Shown here one piece after another: positions 8,964 to 17,515 of a DNA stretch of 64,000 bases. Source of the DNA: Rhizobium viscosum (GTDB taxonomy: Bacteria; Pseudomonadota; Alphaproteobacteria; Rhizobiales; Rhizobiaceae); the NCBI RefSeq assembly GCF_014873945.1, contig NZ_JADBEC010000001.1, forward strand, positions 2,585,501 to 2,649,500. Direction: 5' to 3'. How positions within the stretch are numbered: the first letter of the stretch is position 1; each line of letters opens with the position of its first letter. The translations under genes and the position numbers were made by a program. The notes under the pieces were generated by a model. The model did no database searches. It saw only the letters and a program-made list of their open reading frames with translations, and was not told the DNA's origin.

Positions 8964-9167
8964 TCAGGCGATGATATCAGGGATGATCTGGTCTTCTAGC
9001 TTGGAGAGCTTGTCCTTGATGACCAGCTTCTTCTTCTTCATGCGCTGGATGCGCAGGGCATCGCAGCCCGTCTCAATCATGGCGTTGATCGCGGCGTCGT
9101 AATCCTCGTGCTCCTGGCGAAGACGCGCCACCATGAGCCTGATTTCCGCCTGTTCCTGATCGGCCAT
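8964..9167 (-). CDS. DUF465/YdcH-family small coiled-coil protein
   Basis: A 67-residue charged helical protein ending [26 protein letters not shown], the typical DUF465 (YdcH, SlyX-like) pattern with a conserved lysine run and KDxLxxLE. Function of the family is unknown. I use the second ATG (9167), which has GGGGA at proper spacing; an ATG two codons earlier abuts that site. It lies just upstream of purE and about 230 bases from a divergent paralogue at 9398. Confidence 0.8.
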   Translation of the reverse strand: MADQEQAEIRLMVARLRQEHEDYDAAINAMIETGCDALRIQRMKKKKLVIKDKLSKLEDQIIPDIIA

Positions 9168-9397
9168 TTGCATTCCCCATAATCGTCTTCGGACCTTGTC
9201 CGGCCTGCCGATAATTTCCGCAAGCTCCTATCACCAAATAGAGGTAACGGGAAGTTAGTGTTGATCATGAATTTGCCGCTTAGTCTTCATCTTTTGGCCT
9301 TCGACAAGCCTTTAAAAATGTGTCACAGTCCGCGGGTTGACACCTTGGATCCCCAGCAATGGATGGCTGGGGAAGGGTAAGAGGAAGGAAGGGTCAA

Positions 9398-9571
9398 ATG
9401 ACTGTTCAAGCTCATCTTGAATCGCTCCAGAAAAAGCATGTCGCTCTCGAGGAGGAGTTGCATGCCCTCAGAACATCTCCCTCTATTTCCGATACTGAAC
9501 TTGCCGAATGCAAGCGCCGTAAGCTGCGCATCAAGGACGAGATCGAGCGTCTCAAGTCATCCGTCCATTGA
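9398..9571 (+). CDS. DUF465/YdcH-family small protein
   Basis: A 57-residue, fully helical protein, MTVQAHLESLQKKHVALEEE through KRRKLRIKDEIERLK, with the same KxRKLxIKDEIxxL core as its divergent neighbour at 8964. It is preceded by a purine-rich ribosome-binding site (GAGGAAGGAAGGG). A TTGACA hexamer at 9337-9342 could be a -35 element, but the -10 is not clear. It ends before a terminator hairpin at 9673. Function unknown. Confidence 0.75.
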   Translation: MTVQAHLESLQKKHVALEEELHALRTSPSISDTELAECKRRKLRIKDEIERLKSSVH

Positions 9572-9672
9572 TCTTTCCAGGATATCGCCGGACATCTGTC
9601 TTGTGAAAGAAAAGGTAAATTCCCCAATTTTCTAGACCATCAAGCAAGACCCGGTGAATAACCGAAATCAAG

Positions 9673-9710
9673 CGCCAGTCCCTTGCATGCGGCATCGGGC
9701 TGGCGTTTTT
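9673..9710 (+). terminator. Rho-independent terminator of the DUF465 gene
   Basis: Arms CGCCAGTCCC and GGGCTGGCG pair with one bulged base and are followed by TTTTT at 9706-9710. It lies about 100 bases after the 57-residue DUF465 gene and just before the convergent ArsR gene. Confidence 0.7.
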
Positions 9711-9725
9711 ACGATGAGGGGCGCC

Positions 9726-9986
9726 TTAGGCCCAGAACTGATCCAGCCAGAGATTGAGCTTGTCGAAGCCACGGTTATTGACCGTGTAAATACGCTTCGT
9801 TCCTTCCGACGTCACGGAAACGAGGTTGCTTTCGAGCAGCGCTTTCAGGTGTTGCGACACGGCAGGACGGCTGATCGGGAGGCCCTCGGCAAGCTCATTG
9901 ACCGTCTTCGGCGCGCGCCGCAATTCCTCCAGCAAGAACCGCCGGTTCGGATCGGCAATCGCAGCGAAGGGGTCCGTGTTCGACAT
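9726..9986 (-). CDS. ArsR-family winged-helix regulator
   Basis: An 86-residue DNA-binding protein with the ArsR fold: DPNRRFLLEELRRAPKTVNELAEGLPISRPAVSQHLKALLESNLVSV, where the recognition helix is SRPAVSQHLKAL. The N-terminal metal-binding ELCVCDL motif of ArsR/SmtB is missing, so it is unlikely to sense metals through that site. The start is the ATG at 9986 (a GTG directly before it is possible). It lies downstream of the TauE/SafE permease gene in the same orientation, 65 bases apart, so the two may be co-transcribed, with the permease as a candidate target. Confidence 0.8.
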   Translation of the reverse strand: MSNTDPFAAIADPNRRFLLEELRRAPKTVNELAEGLPISRPAVSQHLKALLESNLVSVTSEGTKRIYTVNNRGFDKLNLWLDQFWA

Positions 9987-10051
9987 CACAAAAAGCTACG
10001 TCAAACAGGCCCTTGCAGCAAGGAAATTGTGCATCGCAATGGAATGCAACC

Positions 10052-10816
10052 CTATTCGAGCATGCCTTCGCGCAGGATCAGGAAGGCAGCGATCAGCGCC
10101 ATAGCATACATGAAGGGGTAGAATATCTGCGGCTTCATGCGCCGCACACACCATGCACCGGCAATCGTTGCCAGCGGGGCGAAGGGGAGGAGCGTGGCGG
10201 AGGCGAGAAGATTGCGGGTGTCGAGCTGGCCGAGCGCAAAATACGGAACGAGCTTTACAGCGTTCAGAATGGCGAAGAAGCGCACGCTGGTGCCGGTGAA
10301 TTCGCGTGGCGGCAGCTTCAGCGGCAGGGCGTAGATCTGGAAGGGCGCGCCGCCGGCATGGGCAACGAAGCTGCCGTAACCGGAAAACGTGCCCCAGAGG
10401 CTTGCCAGTACCGGGCGCTGGGGGCGTGGCGGTATGACTATACCCTTGGGGGGTCCGAAATTGTTCCAGAAGTAGCGCAGACAGAAGGCAACGGTAACGG
10501 CGCCGATAAGAATGCGCAGCATGCTGCCCGGCACGAGAGCGGAGGTGGCCCAGCCGAAGGCAATGCCGAGAAGGGCGCCCGGCAGCATGATCTTCAGCGT
10601 CGTCCAGTCGCCGTGCTGGCGCCAGATGAACAGCGATATCATGTCCATGAAGACGAGGATGGGAAGCAGGATCGCGGCGGCTTCGACGGGTGCCACGACG
10701 AGGGCGAGAAAGGGAAGGCCGATCAGTGACAAAGCGTCGCCCATCCCGCCTTTGGCAAGCCCGACAAGAATGACAGCCGGGATTGCGGCGTAGTAAAATG
10801 ACAGATCTTGCGGCAT
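10052..10816 (-). CDS. TauE/SafE (TSUP) family membrane permease
   Basis: A 254-residue inner-membrane protein with about eight hydrophobic helices. The family repeat motif is visible as GLAKGGMGDALSLIGLPFLALVVAP near the N-terminus (only the landmark residues GLAKGG..G matter) and again as SGYGSFVAHAGGAPFQIYAL in the second half. TSUP proteins export sulfite, sulfoacetate or related organic acids. The substrate here is not determinable. Start ATG at 10816 with GGGAGGA upstream. Neighbours are an ArsR regulator downstream and a ThiE-like gene divergent upstream. Confidence 0.85.
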   Translation of the reverse strand: MPQDLSFYYAAIPAVILVGLAKGGMGDALSLIGLPFLALVVAPVEAAAILLPILVFMDMISLFIWRQHGDWTTLKIMLPGALLGIAFGWATSALVPGSMLRILIGAVTVAFCLRYFWNNFGPPKGIVIPPRPQRPVLASLWGTFSGYGSFVAHAGGAPFQIYALPLKLPPREFTGTSVRFFAILNAVKLVPYFALGQLDTRNLLASATLLPFAPLATIAGAWCVRRMKPQIFYPFMYAMALIAAFLILREGMLE

Positions 10817-10924
10817 GCTTTTGAAGTTCCTCCCCTTGCAAGCCCCCTCTATCGGAATTACTCACTCAAAACGAGTGCGGATCCGCCATAGAGCAGGAAA
10901 AACCGCCGCAGATGGAAAGACTTC

Positions 10925-11578
10925 ATGACCGAACCGGAAAACCGCTGCCGCCTTGTTCTCGTTCTGCCCGATATCGCCGATGCCGATGAAAGGGCGACGA
11001 TCGTTGCCGATGCGTTGAAGGGTGGCGATGTCGCGTCCGTCATTCTGCCGCAATACGGTCTCGATGACGGCAGCTTCCAGAAACACGCTGAAAAGCTCGT
11101 GCCCATCATTCAGGACGCCGGTGCCGCGGCGCTGATTGCCGGCGACAGCCGCGTCGTCGGCCGTGCGAAGGCCGACGGCCTGCACATCGCCGGACCCGCA
11201 AGCGAGATTGCCGATGCGATCGATCGTTATGCCGATAAGCTGATCGTCGGCGGCGGCAATGCCGCCGACCGGCATACGGCGCTCGCAGTCGGCGAGGAGC
11301 GGCCCGACTATATCTTCTTCGGCAAGCTCGACGGCGACATCAAGCCGGAGGCGCATCCGAAGAACCTGGCGCTTGCCGAGTGGTGGGCGTCGATGATCGA
11401 AATCCCGTGTATCGTCATGGGCGGCACTGATCCGGCTTCCGCGCTTGCCGTTGCGGAAACCGGGGCTGAGTTCGTGGCAATGCGCATGGGCGTGTTTGCC
11501 GAGCCGGCTCACGCGCCTTCGATCGTGGCTCAGATCAATGCCTTGCTTGACGAAAAAGCGCCACGGTTTGAGGATTGA
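10925..11578 (+). CDS. thiE: Thiamine-phosphate synthase (ThiE)-like protein
   Basis: A 217-residue TIM-barrel protein of the ThiE/TenI family. Seen features are the DGLHIAGP segment (family DGVHLGQ), IVGGGNAADRHTAL, the YIFFGKLDG segment in place of the usual YVGFGPI, and PCIVMGGTDPASA near the phosphate site. Several residues that bind HMP-pyrophosphate in ThiE are altered, so it may be a diverged paralogue of unclear substrate rather than the main thiamine-phosphate synthase. No TPP riboswitch is visible in the 108 bases upstream. The Sel1-repeat gene starts 10 bases after its stop. Confidence 0.7.
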   Translation: MTEPENRCRLVLVLPDIADADERATIVADALKGGDVASVILPQYGLDDGSFQKHAEKLVPIIQDAGAAALIAGDSRVVGRAKADGLHIAGPASEIADAIDRYADKLIVGGGNAADRHTALAVGEERPDYIFFGKLDGDIKPEAHPKNLALAEWWASMIEIPCIVMGGTDPASALAVAETGAEFVAMRMGVFAEPAHAPSIVAQINALLDEKAPRFED

Positions 11579-11588
11579 TATCGCGCTT

Positions 11589-12668
11589 ATGCCGATCCCC
11601 GCCCGCTTTTCGAGATGCGCTCTCCTTTGTATGACCGTCTTGCTGGCGGTCCCGCCGGAATTTGCGCCGGCGCAGGCAAATGAGGCGAGTACCGAGCCCT
11701 CGGCGACGCCCAGCCAGACATTCCGTACCGATCGACCGCAGCCGCAGGGTATTGTGCCGTCCGATGGTGTCGGAGTTTTTGATCGTATGGGGGCGAAGCT
11801 GCCCGACCTGCCACCTGAAAAGGAATATAAGGGTCAGATCGACGAGGCGTTCGGCGCCTATCAGCGTGGCTATTATCTGACTGCCATGGACAAGGCATTG
11901 CCGCGGGCGCAACTCGGCGATCCTGCGGCCCAGACCCTGATCGCCGAGATCCTGTCGCAGGGCCTCGGCGTCAAGCGGGACATGAAGAACGCTGCCTTCT
12001 GGTACGGTAAGGCGGCGGAGGGCGGCGATCCGGCCGCCATGTTCAAATATGCGTTGCTCCTCATGGAGGGCAATAACGTCACGCGCGACAAGGCGAAGGC
12101 CGATGAATACATGCGCAAGGCGGCCGATGCTGGAAATTCATCCGCAGAATTCAATTGGGCGCAGACGCTCGTTGCCGACAATCCTGGCGATAAGGGATTG
12201 AAACTTGCCCTGCCTTATTATGAAAAGGCGGGGGAGCAGGGCGTCGCAGACGCGCAATATGCGGTAGCGCAGATCTATCAGCAAGTGCCGGACCTGCCCG
12301 AAGACAAGAAGCAGCTGGCCCGCGAGTGGATGGCACGCGCGGCGCGCGCGGGCTTCGATACGGCCCAACTCGACATCGGTATCTGGTTGGTCAACGGTGT
12401 CGGTGGGCCGAAGGATTACGTGCGCGGCTTCGAATGGCTGAAGATCGCCGCCAACAGAGGTAATGTCGCTGCGCAAAACAAGCTCGCGCATCTCTATATC
12501 AATGCGATCGGTACGGCGCCCAATCCGGTCGAGGCGGCCAAATGGTATGTCCTGTCGCGGCGGGCGGGGTTGAGCGACCCCTCGCTCGAGGATTTCTATC
12601 TCGGCATCGAGGACGACCAGCAGAAGGCGGCGATCGAAGCGGCGAACAAGTTTCGCCGTATCAACTAA
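11589..12668 (+). CDS. Exported Sel1-repeat (SLR) protein
   Basis: A 359-residue protein with an N-terminal signal (FSRCALLCMTVLLAVPPEFAPAQA) and then at least five Sel1-like repeats, for example AAFWYGKAAEGGDPAAMFKYALLL and EWLKIAANRGNVAAQNKLAHLYI. Such solenoids act as periplasmic adaptors; rhizobial ExoR is one example but is shorter, so I do not equate them. The start ATG at 11589 is inferred from the signal peptide. It is likely co-transcribed with the ThiE-like gene (10-base gap) and converges on the receptor-like gene, whose stop is 12 bases away. Confidence 0.8.
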   Translation: MPIPARFSRCALLCMTVLLAVPPEFAPAQANEASTEPSATPSQTFRTDRPQPQGIVPSDGVGVFDRMGAKLPDLPPEKEYKGQIDEAFGAYQRGYYLTAMDKALPRAQLGDPAAQTLIAEILSQGLGVKRDMKNAAFWYGKAAEGGDPAAMFKYALLLMEGNNVTRDKAKADEYMRKAADAGNSSAEFNWAQTLVADNPGDKGLKLALPYYEKAGEQGVADAQYAVAQIYQQVPDLPEDKKQLAREWMARAARAGFDTAQLDIGIWLVNGVGGPKDYVRGFEWLKIAANRGNVAAQNKLAHLYINAIGTAPNPVEAAKWYVLSRRAGLSDPSLEDFYLGIEDDQQKAAIEAANKFRRIN

Positions 12669-12680
12669 CCTGCGGCCTTT

Positions 12681-14426
12681 CTAGAAAAGAGCGTCCTCGA
12701 ACAGATCCTCGTCGCTCTGGGCTTTGGCGGGCTCAGCAGGAGCCGCTGCCGTTGTTTCCTCGGTGGCGGGAATGATGTCGCGATGGACATTGCGTTCCTG
12801 CACCATGGTGTAGAGCTTGAAGATCCTGCGGTCGAGCGGCGCGATTGCTTCGGCAATGTCGGAAATATCGGCGATCTGGTCGCCGGCCACGGTTTCCAGC
12901 ACGTCGGCGCAGCGGGCAAGCACGTCGCCGAGATCATGCTGGAAATCGAGCTTGCCGATCAGCAGGTTGATCCTGGTCGCGACCTCCCGGCCATGTTCGG
13001 CAAGTACCTTGAGCTCGTCTTCCATCAGGTTGGCCGCAGCGCGGATCGTGCCGACGGCCGAGGTGAGGCTTTCGGCAAGGCCGCCATTCTTGGTGCCGGC
13101 GGCAGGGGCGACACGTCCGGCCGAGGCCTCGAGCGCCGGCAGGCCATTGACGATGGCATCGGCTGAATCATCGAGCTTGCCCGCAAAGATGCGCAATTCG
13201 GCCGTGACGACGTTGATCGACTTGCCTTCTTCGCCGAGACGGCTGCAGCGCAGGTTGGTGTTGAGTGCCATATAGTGGATATCGGTCTTGACCGCGCGGA
13301 TCGCCTCGATGGACTGCAGAAGCGTTGCGGCGGTGCCGATCGTCGACTGGCTGACCTGGTCGGCTTGACGGCTTGCCATATCGACCTGCTTGACGATCTC
13401 GTGAGCAGCGGAGACGCTGGATTCCAGCGCGCGCATGAAATTGCCGCCGCTGCCGTCGCTCTGACCGCTCATCTGGTCGCGCAATCTCAGAATTTCCTGC
13501 GTATCCTGGCTGAAGCTTGCGATGGTCTTTACGACGTTACGAGAATCTCGCTGGAAGTCGGTGCACATCTCTGCCATCTGCGCGGCCGTCAGGTGATGAA
13601 TGACGTTCTGCAGGCGCTTGCGTCCATCGGCATCAAGCTTGGCGCCGTCTTCGCTCGCGAGGAAATCCTCCATCAGCGAGAAGGTGCTCTGTACATGTTC
13701 GATGCGCTGGCGAGTGATATCGCCGATCTGCAGCGCCGAAAGCGTAGATGCGACCTTGCCCTGTACGCCTCGAGCGATGGCGCCTACGTCACGAGCGATG
13801 GCGCCAAGATTCTGGCGGTGATCGGCAATCTTCTTTGCGTCGTCCTTAAGCGCCCTGGCGACGGCAGGGACGGTGTCCGCATAGCTTTTGGAGAGACTGT
13901 TGCCGAACGAGAGGGCGAGCTTAACCTCCTTCTGCAGGCTGTCGAGATGGGTGGCGAAGCGATTGACTTCGTCCGTCCCCGAATAGATGCGCTCGAGGAT
14001 TTCCTGAGCGAAGCCCGCGAATTCGGCGAGACCCGCACCCGTTATCTTTACCGTCACTGCGAAGGTGCGCAGATAACGCATCGTTTCCTGCATATCGGCA
14101 ACATGCCGGTGCAGTTCCGAGCCGGTCTGGGCAAGTGCCGTCAGAGCCTGCTGCCGGTTCTGTTCTGCACCCGGAAGCTCGATCAGATTCTGGACGGTCG
14201 CATTGAGATCGGCGCTGGTGTCACTCGCCTCATTGTTGTCCAGCGCCTTGGCGATCTGGTCCAGCGACGTCAACAGACGATTGAGGACATCCATCACGGA
14301 CAGCAGGACCGTGCCACCTTCGAGGAAGCGTTCCTCGACCTGAGCGCGGGCCGATTCCAGGGTCTGGCTAATATCCGAACCTGATGCCAAGAATGCAGTC
14401 TGTGCCGATGCCGTCGCGTTTGTCAC
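12681..14426 (-). CDS. Soluble, degenerate chemoreceptor-like coiled-coil protein
   Basis: A 581-residue, almost entirely helical protein with no transmembrane segment and no HAMP domain. Around residue 386 the sequence KTDIHYMALNTNLRCSRLG, followed by EEGKSINVVTAELRIFA, lines up with the chemoreceptor hairpin tip ([20 protein letters not shown] then [17 protein letters not shown]) of the neighbouring MCPs but has lost many invariant residues. It is therefore a diverged cytoplasmic receptor relative. It is divergent from the che operon across a shared AT-rich promoter region. I start it at GTG 14426, which has AAAGG at good spacing; an upstream TTG at 14456 lacks one. Role in signalling is inferred only from location and this motif. 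Confidence 0.7.
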   Translation of the reverse strand: MTNATASAQTAFLASGSDISQTLESARAQVEERFLEGGTVLLSVMDVLNRLLTSLDQIAKALDNNEASDTSADLNATVQNLIELPGAEQNRQQALTALAQTGSELHRHVADMQETMRYLRTFAVTVKITGAGLAEFAGFAQEILERIYSGTDEVNRFATHLDSLQKEVKLALSFGNSLSKSYADTVPAVARALKDDAKKIADHRQNLGAIARDVGAIARGVQGKVASTLSALQIGDITRQRIEHVQSTFSLMEDFLASEDGAKLDADGRKRLQNVIHHLTAAQMAEMCTDFQRDSRNVVKTIASFSQDTQEILRLRDQMSGQSDGSGGNFMRALESSVSAAHEIVKQVDMASRQADQVSQSTIGTAATLLQSIEAIRAVKTDIHYMALNTNLRCSRLGEEGKSINVVTAELRIFAGKLDDSADAIVNGLPALEASAGRVAPAAGTKNGGLAESLTSAVGTIRAAANLMEDELKVLAEHGREVATRINLLIGKLDFQHDLGDVLARCADVLETVAGDQIADISDIAEAIAPLDRRIFKLYTMVQERNVHRDIIPATEETTAAAPAEPAKAQSDEDLFEDALF

Positions 14427-14769
14427 ATTTGTACCTTTACTTATGAACACAGGCAATTTGACTCTATTTTTACGGGCAGGATGGAAACGGCAGGTAAACG
14501 CCGGAGACTCGTAAACGTTGTGATTAACAACCCATAAAACTATTCGACAAGATTTTATAAGCTTTTCATAATTTAATAACTATCGCTTTGTTTTTTCAGG
14601 TTATTTTATAATATGAGAAAGCTTCAGTATAAATTATCCCGGATGAGAATTCAGGGAGTCCGGACTCGCGGCAATTGCACTTTCCTACAACCGCTGTTTA
14701 CGCGCTGTTAAGCCTGTCATGAGAGTCCTTTTATGGTCGTTAAGTATTTCTCCGACCATGGAGGCTGCA
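14427..14769. promoter_or_regulatory. AT-rich divergent promoter region of the chemotaxis cluster
   Basis: About 340 bases, visibly richer in A+T than the surroundings, separate the receptor-like gene from the STAS gene and must hold both promoters. Two sites resemble the CtrA box TTAA-N7-TTAA with one mismatch each: TTAACAACCCATAAA in the segment 14524-14538 and TTTA-N7-TTAA at 14697-14711. An inverted repeat GTTGT/ACAAC with a 5-base spacer overlaps the first. No convincing sigma-70 or sigma-28 promoter could be chosen by eye. Confidence 0.4.
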
Positions 14770-15099
14770 TTGGATACTCAGGCAAAATATTTCGAATCTA
14801 TATCCCTTCCGGAAGCTCTGAGCATTCGTAATGCTTCGGAAGTATATGCGAATATTATTGATCATTTTCGCGGCAATAATAGTATTGCCTTAAGTCTTCC
14901 CGAAAACGCGGAAGCGGATCTGAGTTTTCTCCAGCTCATAGAAGCCGCCCGCCGTCAGGCCAAGGCAGAAGGCAAGACTTTTACCCTTTCAACTCCGGCC
15001 AGCGGCTCGCTTCTCAAGCTCCTTGAGCGCGCCGGATTTATGGAAGCCTTCGATCAAGAAGACCAGAAGTTCTGGTTGCATAAAGAGGTGACGTTATGA
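14770..15099 (+). CDS. STAS-domain protein at head of chemotaxis operon
   Basis: A 109-residue STAS-domain protein (anti-sigma-factor-antagonist fold). Landmarks are LPEALSIRNASEVYANII, then NSIALSLPENAEADLSFLQLI and the C-terminal LLKLLERAGF. The segment AEADLSFLQLI corresponds to the switch region of SpoIIAA-like proteins, with Ser at the phosphorylatable position. I start it at TTG 14770, because GGAGG sits 6 bases upstream; ATGs at 14758 or 14719 have no such site. Its stop overlaps the cheY start (ATGA). STAS proteins recur at the head of such rhizobial che operons; its partner is unknown. Confidence 0.75.
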   Translation: MDTQAKYFESISLPEALSIRNASEVYANIIDHFRGNNSIALSLPENAEADLSFLQLIEAARRQAKAEGKTFTLSTPASGSLLKLLERAGFMEAFDQEDQKFWLHKEVTL

Positions 15100-15464
15100 G
15101 CGCAAACATCCTGACCGTCGACGATTCCGCCAGCATCCGGCTGACCACCAAGGTCACGCTGACCAATGCCGGTTACACGGTCACTGAAGCCGTCAACGGG
15201 GCCGAGGGTCTGGCAACGGCCAAGAGCGGCAATTTCGACCTGATCGTCACCGACCTCAACATGCCTGTCATGGACGGGCTGACAATGATCGAAGAGTTGC
15301 GGAAGCTGCCCGCCCAGGCCGGCGTGCCGATCATCTTCCTGACGACGGAATCCGACGCGGATCTCAAGGCCCGTGCCAAGGCCGCCGGTGCCACCGGCTG
15401 GCTCACCAAGCCGTTCGATCCGGAAAGTCTCGTTAAGATCGTGAAGAAGGTTCTTGGCAGATGA
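15096..15464 (+). CDS. cheY: Chemotaxis response regulator CheY
   Basis: A single receiver domain of 122 residues. The acidic pocket is VDDS, the phosphoacceptor is Asp53 in VTDLNMPVMDG, the conserved threonine is in FLTTES and the lysine in LTKPFDP. It should take phosphate from CheA and act on the motor or as a phosphate sink. The ORF overlaps both neighbours by four bases (ATGA), consistent with tight coupling to the STAS gene and cheA. It is the only stand-alone CheY in the cluster. Confidence 0.95.
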   Translation: MSANILTVDDSASIRLTTKVTLTNAGYTVTEAVNGAEGLATAKSGNFDLIVTDLNMPVMDGLTMIEELRKLPAQAGVPIIFLTTESDADLKARAKAAGATGWLTKPFDPESLVKIVKKVLGR

Positions 15465-17515
15465 GCTCGCTTGATCCAGTCGCAGTATTCCGTACCGAAG
15501 CGGCCGAATGCCTCGAGGCGATCGAAGCCGGCCTTCTCGACCTCAACCACGACCTCGAAAACAAGGACCTCGTCGACGCCGTGTTCCGCGGCCTTCATAC
15601 GTTGAAGGGCTCGGGTGCGATGTTCGGCTTCGAGGCGCTTGCCGCTTTCACTCACCATTGCGAAACGGCCTTTGATCGTGTTCGCAAGGGCGAGGTCCCG
15701 GCGACCGCCGAGCTCGTCGCCGCCGTTCTTGCCGCGCAGGATCATATGCGCGCCCTCGTCGAACAGCCTGATGCCGACCACGGCGATACCGGCCACAAGC
15801 TGCTTGCCCAGCTCCAGGCCGCCGTCGGCGGTAAGGCGGAGGCCAAAGAGGTCACGGCGCCTGTCGCTGCAGCACCTGCCGTCGCCGCTCCCGCCAAGAA
15901 GAAAAGGACCTGGCGCATCCGTTTCAGCCTGCCGGCGAATTCCATGGCCAACGGCACCAACCCGCTTGGCCTTCTGGATGAATTGCGCGATCTCGGCGAA
16001 TGCACGATCCGCGCAAACACATTGGGCATTCCGCCGCTTAACGATATGGTTCCGACAGAGCTTTACGTTTCCTGGGACGTCGTTCTGACGAGCGAACAAG
16101 ACCGTTCCGCCATCGACGACGTCTTCATCTTCGTGATGGATGACATGGAACTCGACGTTCAGGAAATCGCCGGTCCGCAGACCGCGCCGGCCGAGACAAA
16201 GAAAGACGTAGCTCCTGCCGCGGTTGCAGCGGCAGCTGTCGCTCCAGTGCCCGCCGCTGCTCCGGAATTCCGCCCCGTCGAGGCGGTTCCGGTGAAGCGC
16301 GAAGCGGCTGCCCCCGCTCAGGTGGCAGCCCAGGCGAAGGCGCAGGAAAACGTCCGCGTTCCGGCAGAACGCCTGGACGAACTGATGGACCGCGTCGGCG
16401 AACTCGTCATTGCCCAGTCACGGCTTAGTCAGCTGGCAAGCTCCAGTTCGGATATTGCGCTGCGCTCGGTTTCGGAAGAAATCGAACGTCTCTCCGGCGA
16501 GCTGCGCGACACGATGATGGTGCTGCGCATGGTGCCGGTCGGAACGCTCTTCTCGCGCTTCCGCCGCCTCGTCCACGATCTTGCACGTGAGACCGGCAAG
16601 GTCATTGAACTCGTCACCGAGGGCGAAACCACCGAAGTCGACAAGACCGTCATCGAGCGTCTTGCCGATCCGCTGGTTCACCTGGTTCGCAATTCGATAG
16701 ACCACGGTCTCGAGCCGCCGGCCGAACGCCTTGGCGCCGGCAAGATAGAAGCCGGCACGGTGACGCTTGCTGCCCACCAGTCCGGCGGCGAGGTCATCAT
16801 CTCCATCAAGGATGACGGCCGTGGCATCAACCGTGACCGCGTTCGCGCCAAAGCGGAATCCTCGGGCCTCATCGCGCCCGGCCAGCCGCTTTCCGATCAG
16901 GAACTGCTGCAGCTCATCTTTGCGCCGGGCTTCTCTACCGCGGCAGCGATTACCAACCTCTCCGGTCGCGGTGTCGGCATGGACGTCGTCAAGAAGACTG
17001 TCGAGGCACTGCGCGGCACGATCGATATCGTCAGCCTGCCCGGACAAGGCTCGGAGGTTTCTCTCCGCATTCCGCTGACGCTCGCCATCATCGACGGTCT
17101 GCTGGTGCGAGTGGGTTCCGGCCGTTACGTCATCCCGCTCTCGGCGGTCGAGGAATGCCTCGAACTGTCGCTGGAAGAAGATCTCCGCTCACGTGGGCGC
17201 AGCTTCATCTCGCTGCGCGACAGTCTGGTGCCGTTCCTCAGGCTGCGCGATCTCTTCCGAACTGGCACCAAGCCGGACGTGCATCAGAAGGTGGTCGTCA
17301 TCTCGACAGGCACCGAACGTGTCGGTCTGGTGGTCGATCAGATCATCGGCGACCATCAGACGGTCATCAAGTCGATGTCGAAACTGCACAACGATGTGGC
17401 GACCTTCTCCGGCGCCACCATTCTTGGCGACGGCAGCGTCGCTCTCATTCTTGACGTCGGGCACCTCGTTGCCGCGGGTCAGCAACAGGAGGCGCAATTG
17501 CGCGTGGCAGGATGA
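15461..17515 (+). CDS. cheA: Chemotaxis histidine kinase CheA
   Basis: A 684-residue receptor-coupled kinase. Domain order: HPt (residues 1-110, phosphorylated His46 in GLHTLKGSG), an alanine/proline linker, a P2-like domain (about 150-240), a second linker, dimerisation P3 starting VRVPAERLDELMDRVGELVIAQSRL (landmark RLDELMD), the HATPase with N box LVHLVRNSIDHGLE and G boxes DDGRGIN and GRGVGMDVV, and a C-terminal CheW-like P5 domain. It phosphorylates CheY and CheB in response to receptors. It overlaps cheY and cheW by four bases each. All catalytic motifs are intact. Confidence 0.97.
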   Translation: MSSLDPVAVFRTEAAECLEAIEAGLLDLNHDLENKDLVDAVFRGLHTLKGSGAMFGFEALAAFTHHCETAFDRVRKGEVPATAELVAAVLAAQDHMRALVEQPDADHGDTGHKLLAQLQAAVGGKAEAKEVTAPVAAAPAVAAPAKKKRTWRIRFSLPANSMANGTNPLGLLDELRDLGECTIRANTLGIPPLNDMVPTELYVSWDVVLTSEQDRSAIDDVFIFVMDDMELDVQEIAGPQTAPAETKKDVAPAAVAAAAVAPVPAAAPEFRPVEAVPVKREAAAPAQVAAQAKAQENVRVPAERLDELMDRVGELVIAQSRLSQLASSSSDIALRSVSEEIERLSGELRDTMMVLRMVPVGTLFSRFRRLVHDLARETGKVIELVTEGETTEVDKTVIERLADPLVHLVRNSIDHGLEPPAERLGAGKIEAGTVTLAAHQSGGEVIISIKDDGRGINRDRVRAKAESSGLIAPGQPLSDQELLQLIFAPGFSTAAAITNLSGRGVGMDVVKKTVEALRGTIDIVSLPGQGSEVSLRIPLTLAIIDGLLVRVGSGRYVIPLSAVEECLELSLEEDLRSRGRSFISLRDSLVPFLRLRDLFRTGTKPDVHQKVVVISTGTERVGLVVDQIIGDHQTVIKSMSKLHNDVATFSGATILGDGSVALILDVGHLVAAGQQQEAQLRVAG

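Noticed and set aside
10817..10924. TPP riboswitch before the ThiE-like gene
   Set aside because: The conserved CTGAGA and the second thi-box sequence are absent from the 108-base leader.
11589..12668. ExoR, the Sel1-repeat regulator of succinoglycan and motility
   Set aside because: The protein is much longer than ExoR and there is no exo or chvG/chvI context, so only the repeat type is shared.
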